A stretch of DNA of 64,000 nucleotides from Cupriavidus nantongensis. GTDB lineage: Bacteria; Pseudomonadota; Gammaproteobacteria; Burkholderiales; Burkholderiaceae. Positions 60,767-64,000 of the stretch are shown piece after piece (within the stretch, counting starts at the first letter, position 1; every line of letters starts with the position of its first letter). The notes beneath the pieces are model-generated. The model had not been told where the DNA came from, did no database searches, and saw only the letters and a list, made by a program, of their open reading frames with translations. The stretch lies in contig NZ_CP014845.1 in assembly GCF_001598055.1 (NCBI RefSeq), positions 248,001-312,000 on the forward strand. Reading direction: 5' to 3'. Both the position numbers and the translations under genes were made by a program.

Positions 60767-61834
60767 ATGTATTCGCTGACGATTGAACCGATCGGCCAGA
60801 CCATTCCCATCGCGCCGGGACAGACCGTGCTTGACGCCTGCCTGCGCAACGGCGTGTGGCTGCCGCACGCGTGCTGCCACGGGCTGTGCGCAACTTGCAA
60901 GGTGCAGGTGGTGGACGGCGAGGTCGAGCAGGGCGAGGCCTCCGGCTTCGCGCTGATGGATTTCGAGCGCGACAACGGCCAGTGCCTGGCCTGCTGCGCG
61001 ACCGCGCAGTCAGACCTGGTGATCGAGGCCGATATCGAGGAAGACGCCGATGCGCTGGGCCTGCCGCTGGCCGACTATCGCGCCGAAGTGGTCGAGACGC
61101 GCGCGCTGACCCCCACCATCCTGGGCATCTGGCTGCGCGTCAGGGACGGCCGGCGCGCGGCCTTCCAGGCCGGGCAGTATGTCAACCTGCAGGTGCCGGG
61201 CTGCGACCAGCCGCGCGCCTTCTCGCTGGCCAACGCGCCCGGGGACGAGCTGGTCGAGCTGCACGTGCGGCGCGTGCCCGACGGGCAGGCCACCGGCTAC
61301 CTGCACGAACGGCTGGCGGTCGGCGACGAACTGTCATTCTCCGCGCCCTATGGCCGCTTCTTCGTGCGCAAGTCGGCGCAGGTGCCGATGCTGTTCCTGG
61401 CGGGCGGCTCCGGACTGTCCAGCCCGCGCGCGATGATCCTGGACCTGCTGGCCGCCGGCGAGACCCTGCCGATCACGCTGGTGCAGGGCGCGCGCAACCG
61501 CGCCGAGCTGTACTACGACGACGAATTCCATGCGCTGGCCCAGGCCCATCCCAACTTCCGCTATGTGCCGGCGCTGTCCGACGAACCCGCCGGCAGCGGC
61601 TGGCGCGGCGCGCGCGGTTACGTCCACGACGTGCTGCACCAGCTCTACGCACATGACGGCAGCGCCGACTTCCGCGGGCACAAGGCCTACCTGTGCGGGC
61701 CGCCGCCGATGATCGAGGCCTGCATCCGCACGCTGATGCAGGGCCGGCTGTTCGAGGCGGATATCCACACCGAGAAGTTCCTGTCGGCGGCCGACGCGCA
61801 AAACAGCGCGCGCAGCCCGTTGTTCAAGATCTGA
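60767..61834 (+). CDS. dmpP: Phenol hydroxylase reductase component (DmpP/PoxF)
   Basis: A 355-residue electron-transfer protein. The N-terminal 2Fe-2S ferredoxin domain has HACCHGLCATCKVQVVDGEV and NGQCLACCATAQSDL. Then an FAD domain (QPRAFSLANAPGDE) and an NADH-binding domain (MLFLAGGSGLSSPRAMILDL, AYLCGPPPMIEACIRTLMQG). It passes electrons from NADH to the di-iron oxygenase. AAGGAGACCGAG precedes the ATG. Confidence 0.94.
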   Translation: MYSLTIEPIGQTIPIAPGQTVLDACLRNGVWLPHACCHGLCATCKVQVVDGEVEQGEASGFALMDFERDNGQCLACCATAQSDLVIEADIEEDADALGLPLADYRAEVVETRALTPTILGIWLRVRDGRRAAFQAGQYVNLQVPGCDQPRAFSLANAPGDELVELHVRRVPDGQATGYLHERLAVGDELSFSAPYGRFFVRKSAQVPMLFLAGGSGLSSPRAMILDLLAAGETLPITLVQGARNRAELYYDDEFHALAQAHPNFRYVPALSDEPAGSGWRGARGYVHDVLHQLYAHDGSADFRGHKAYLCGPPPMIEACIRTLMQGRLFEADIHTEKFLSAADAQNSARSPLFKI

Positions 61835-61848
61835 GCGGGAGGCCATGC

Positions 61849-62172
61849 ATGCATACCGTAGAAATCGCCGGCAGCGGCCGGCGCTACGCCTGTGCGCCGG
61901 GACAGAACCTGCTGCGGGCCATGGAAGTGCTGGGCCAGCGTGGCATTCCCGCCGGCTGCCGCGGTGGCGGCTGCGGCGTGTGCAAGGTGCGTATTGAGGC
62001 CGGGCAGTACCACGTCGGCAAGATGAGCCGGGCCTGCCTGACCGAGGCCGAGCAGCGCGCGGGGCTGGTGCTGGCCTGCAAGACTTATCCGGACAGCGAT
62101 ATCCGGCTGCGGCCGGTGGCGCTGCTGCAGCGCTGCCTGGAGCGGCATGCCGGCCGGCGCGAATCCGCGTGA
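61849..62172 (+). CDS. dmpQ: Plant-type 2Fe-2S ferredoxin (DmpQ/PoxG/XylT)
   Basis: A 107-residue ferredoxin. Cluster ligands are in PAGCRGGGCGVCKVRIEAGQ and AGLVLACKTYPDSD. The XylT/DmpQ role is to reduce the inactive ferric form of catechol 2,3-dioxygenase, which is the next gene. The start at 61849 was taken from the frame; GGGAGG is just upstream and an out-of-frame ATG lies at 61845. Confidence 0.9.
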   Translation: MHTVEIAGSGRRYACAPGQNLLRAMEVLGQRGIPAGCRGGGCGVCKVRIEAGQYHVGKMSRACLTEAEQRAGLVLACKTYPDSDIRLRPVALLQRCLERHAGRRESA

Positions 62173-62205
62173 CCGGGCAGTGAACCCATATACAAGGAGA
62201 CAGAA

Positions 62206-63141
62206 ATGGCATTGACAGGCGTATTGCGCCCGGGGCATGTGGCCCTGCGCGTGCTGGAGCTGGAACCGGCGCTGAAGCACTATACCGAGGTGCTCGGCTT
62301 GATCGAAACCGCGCGCGATGCCCAGGGCCGCGTGTTCCTGAAGGCCTGGGACGAGCATGACCACCACAGCGTGGTGCTGCGCGAGGCCGACAGCCCGGGC
62401 ATGGACTACATGGGTTTTCGCGTCGACAGCGGCCACACGCTGGAGCGGCTGGCGCGGGAGGTCGAGCAATCCGGGCTGGCCACCGCTTGCCAGTGGATCC
62501 CCGCCGGCGAGCACCCGCACACCGGCGTGCGCTTCCGCTTCACCATCCCGACCGGCCATGCGATCGAGCTGTTCGCGGACAAGGACAAGCCCGGCTGCAG
62601 GACCGGCGACATCAATCCCGATCCCTGGCCGGATGACCTGCGTGGCATGGCGCCGAGCCGCTTCGACCATTGCCTGCTGTATGGCGATGATGTCGACGGC
62701 ACCGTCAAGCTGTTCCGCGAGGTGCTTGGCTTCTCGCTGGCGGAGCAGGTGGTGGCGGGGCCGGATGGCGAGACGCTGATCGGCGCCTTCCTGACCTGCT
62801 CGAACAAGGCGCACGACATCGCGTTTATCCGCCACCCGGAGAAGAACCGCTTCCACCATGCCTCGTTCCTGCTCGACAACTGGGGCGAGGTGCTGAAGGC
62901 GGCCGACATCATTTCCAAGAAGGACGTCTCGCTCGATATCGGCCCCACCCGCCATGGCATCACGCGCGGCGCGACGATCTACTTCTTCGACCCCTCCGGC
63001 AACCGCAACGAGGTCTTCTCCGGCGGCTATATCCACTATCCGGACAAGCCCACCATCACCTGGACCGACAACGAGCTGGGGCGCGCGATCTTCTATCACG
63101 ACAGGAAACTGAACGAAGCGTTTTTGAATGTGCTGACCTGA
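62206..63141 (+). CDS. dmpB: Catechol 2,3-dioxygenase (DmpB/XylE)
   Basis: A 311-residue extradiol dioxygenase of the VOC fold. Iron ligands are expected in [18 protein letters not shown] (His), [20 protein letters not shown] (His) and [20 protein letters not shown] (Glu). The signature [20 protein letters not shown] is clear. It opens the catechol ring by meta-cleavage to 2-hydroxymuconic semialdehyde. AAGGAGACAGAA precedes the ATG. Confidence 0.95.
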   Translation: MALTGVLRPGHVALRVLELEPALKHYTEVLGLIETARDAQGRVFLKAWDEHDHHSVVLREADSPGMDYMGFRVDSGHTLERLAREVEQSGLATACQWIPAGEHPHTGVRFRFTIPTGHAIELFADKDKPGCRTGDINPDPWPDDLRGMAPSRFDHCLLYGDDVDGTVKLFREVLGFSLAEQVVAGPDGETLIGAFLTCSNKAHDIAFIRHPEKNRFHHASFLLDNWGEVLKAADIISKKDVSLDIGPTRHGITRGATIYFFDPSGNRNEVFSGGYIHYPDKPTITWTDNELGRAIFYHDRKLNEAFLNVLT

Positions 63142-63173
63142 CTGCCATCGCTCGCCATTCTGCGGGTTTTCTC

Positions 63174-63197
63174 CCCTCTCCCGCTTGCGGGAGAGGG
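63174..63197. repeat. REP-like palindrome between dmpB and dmpC
   Basis: CCCTCTCCCGC and GCGGGAGAGGG form a perfect 11-bp stem around TT. Such palindromes are common intergenic repeats in Cupriavidus, Ralstonia and Xanthomonas. No T-run follows, so it may act as an mRNA stability element rather than a terminator. Confidence 0.65.
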
Positions 63198-63253
63198 AGC
63201 AACCAATCGGCAAGCCAACAGTCCGGCAAGTAACAGCCCCAACGAGAACCAAC

Positions 63254-64000
63254 ATGAAACACTTCAAAAACTTCATCAACGGCGAGTGGGTCGGGACCGC
63301 ACGCACGTTCGAGAACCGCAACCCCGCCGACAACACCGTGATCGGCCACGTCCACGAAGCCGGCCAGGCCGAGGTCGACGCCGCGGTGCAGGCCGCGCGC
63401 AATGCGCTGCACGGCCCCTGGGGCCGCATGACCGTGGCGCAGCGGGTCGAGTTGCTGCATGCGGTGGCAGACGGCATCAACCGGCGCTTCGATGAATTCG
63501 TGCAGGCCGAAATCGCCGATACCGGCAAGCCCTTCGGCCTGGCCAGCCATCTCGACATCCCGCGCGGCGCGGCCAACTTCAAGATCTTTGCCGACCTGAT
63601 CCGCAACGTGCCGACCGAGAGCTTTGCCATGGATACCCCGGACGGCGGCAAGGCCATCAATTACGCGGTGCGCAGCCCGCGCGGGGTGATCGGCGTGGTG
63701 TGCCCGTGGAACCTGCCGCTGCTGCTGATGACGTGGAAGGTCGGACCGGCACTGGCCTGCGGCAACACCGTGGTGGTCAAGCCGTCGGAGGAAACCCCGG
63801 CCACCGCGACGCTGCTGGGCGAGGTGATGAACGAGGCCGGCGTGCCGCCGGGTGTCTACAACGTCGTGCATGGCTTTGGCCCGGACTCTGCCGGGGCGTT
63901 CCTGACCGCGCATCCGCAGGTCAACGGCATCACCTTCACCGGCGAAACCCGCACGGGCGAGGCCATCATGAAGGCCGCGGCCAACGGCGTGCGGCCGGTG
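63254..64000 (+). CDS. dmpC: 2-hydroxymuconic semialdehyde dehydrogenase, N-terminal part (DmpC/XylG)
   Basis: The gene runs off the right edge with about 249 residues present, starting MKHFKNFINGEWVGTARTFE. Aldehyde dehydrogenase motifs: GVIGVVCPWNLPLLLMTWKV, GNTVVVKPSEETPATATLLG and NGITFTGETRTGEAIMKAAA. The catalytic Cys is beyond the window. It oxidises the meta-cleavage product to 2-hydroxymuconate. The position after catechol 2,3-dioxygenase fits the dmp/xyl order. Confidence 0.9.
   Translation, partial: MKHFKNFINGEWVGTARTFENRNPADNTVIGHVHEAGQAEVDAAVQAARNALHGPWGRMTVAQRVELLHAVADGINRRFDEFVQAEIADTGKPFGLASHLDIPRGAANFKIFADLIRNVPTESFAMDTPDGGKAINYAVRSPRGVIGVVCPWNLPLLLMTWKVGPALACGNTVVVKPSEETPATATLLGEVMNEAGVPPGVYNVVHGFGPDSAGAFLTAHPQVNGITFTGETRTGEAIMKAAANGVRPV

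Noticed and set aside
63174..63197. Intrinsic terminator within the phenol operon
   Set aside because: There is no T-run and dmpC follows directly; a REP-like repeat is a better explanation.
1..64000. CRISPR arrays, tRNA and rRNA genes
   Set aside because: No regularly spaced repeats and no tRNA- or rRNA-like segments were recognised in a visual reading; a covariance-model search was not possible.

Overview
The window looks like a chromosomal segment of a high-GC betaproteobacterium of the Burkholderiaceae, most likely a Cupriavidus or close Ralstonia relative. The reasons are the high GC content, the many orphan Bug (tripartite tricarboxylate transporter) periplasmic receptors, several class III CoA-transferases, a Burkholderiales-type DUF3348/DUF802/OmpA/DUF2894 operon, and a phenol hydroxylase plus meta-cleavage cluster of the pox/dmp type. 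No rRNA, tRNA or CRISPR array was seen.

Layout. 1-1.1 kb: end of an arsenic resistance operon (arsR-arsC-acr3) whose operator lies in a perfect 40-bp palindrome. 1.2-2.2 kb: two conserved hypotheticals. 2.2-6.2 kb: an amide-metabolism operon with an acetamidase/formamidase, two tiny XapX membrane proteins, and a single-chain fusion of an AraC regulator with a second acetamidase. 6.6-7.8 kb: a CoA-transferase. 7.8-10.5 kb: a CqsS-like sensor kinase and a CqsA-like alpha-hydroxyketone autoinducer synthase. 10.9-15.5 kb: an acyl-CoA dehydrogenase / Bug receptor / IclR / CoA-transferase cluster.

15.5-21.5 kb is a lower-GC accessory island. It carries a textbook LexA (SOS) box in front of a DUF5131 three-cysteine radical-SAM-like gene, a TcmP partner gene cut by an IS5-family element (4-bp target duplication CTAG), a second divergent TcmP gene, and small unknown ORFs. 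It is the best candidate for an undescribed, DNA-damage-inducible system.

21.5-23.1 kb: a DadA-type amino-acid dehydrogenase under a tandem glycine riboswitch. 23.3-27.3 kb: a TonB receptor / BNR-repeat protein / thioredoxin-like operon. 27.4-34.1 kb: DUF3597, a porin, a secreted metallo-beta-lactamase-fold protein, two Bug receptors, and a GntR regulator divergent from an amidohydrolase. 34.1-39.1 kb: a four-gene operon whose two central products look like a MotA/ZorA and MotB/ZorB type ion-driven stator with a very long repeat-containing tail. 39.3-43.5 kb: thioesterase, glyoxalase-fold protein, an ABC substrate-binding protein, and TctB-TctA. 43.6-48.9 kb: Tat-exported phospholipase C, a small lipoprotein, a large-subunit catalase and a DUF2795 protein. 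49.1-54.9 kb: GntR (FCD), a Bug receptor, a CoA-transferase and, divergently, quinone oxidoreductase / GST / enoyl-CoA hydratase.

55.1-64 kb: a phenol degradation cluster. A DmpR/PoxR-type sigma54 activator sits upstream of a -24/-12 promoter with two activator sites. The promoter drives the six-gene multicomponent phenol hydroxylase, a reactivating ferredoxin, catechol 2,3-dioxygenase and the start of 2-hydroxymuconic semialdehyde dehydrogenase. Together these convert phenol to catechol and open the ring by the meta pathway.
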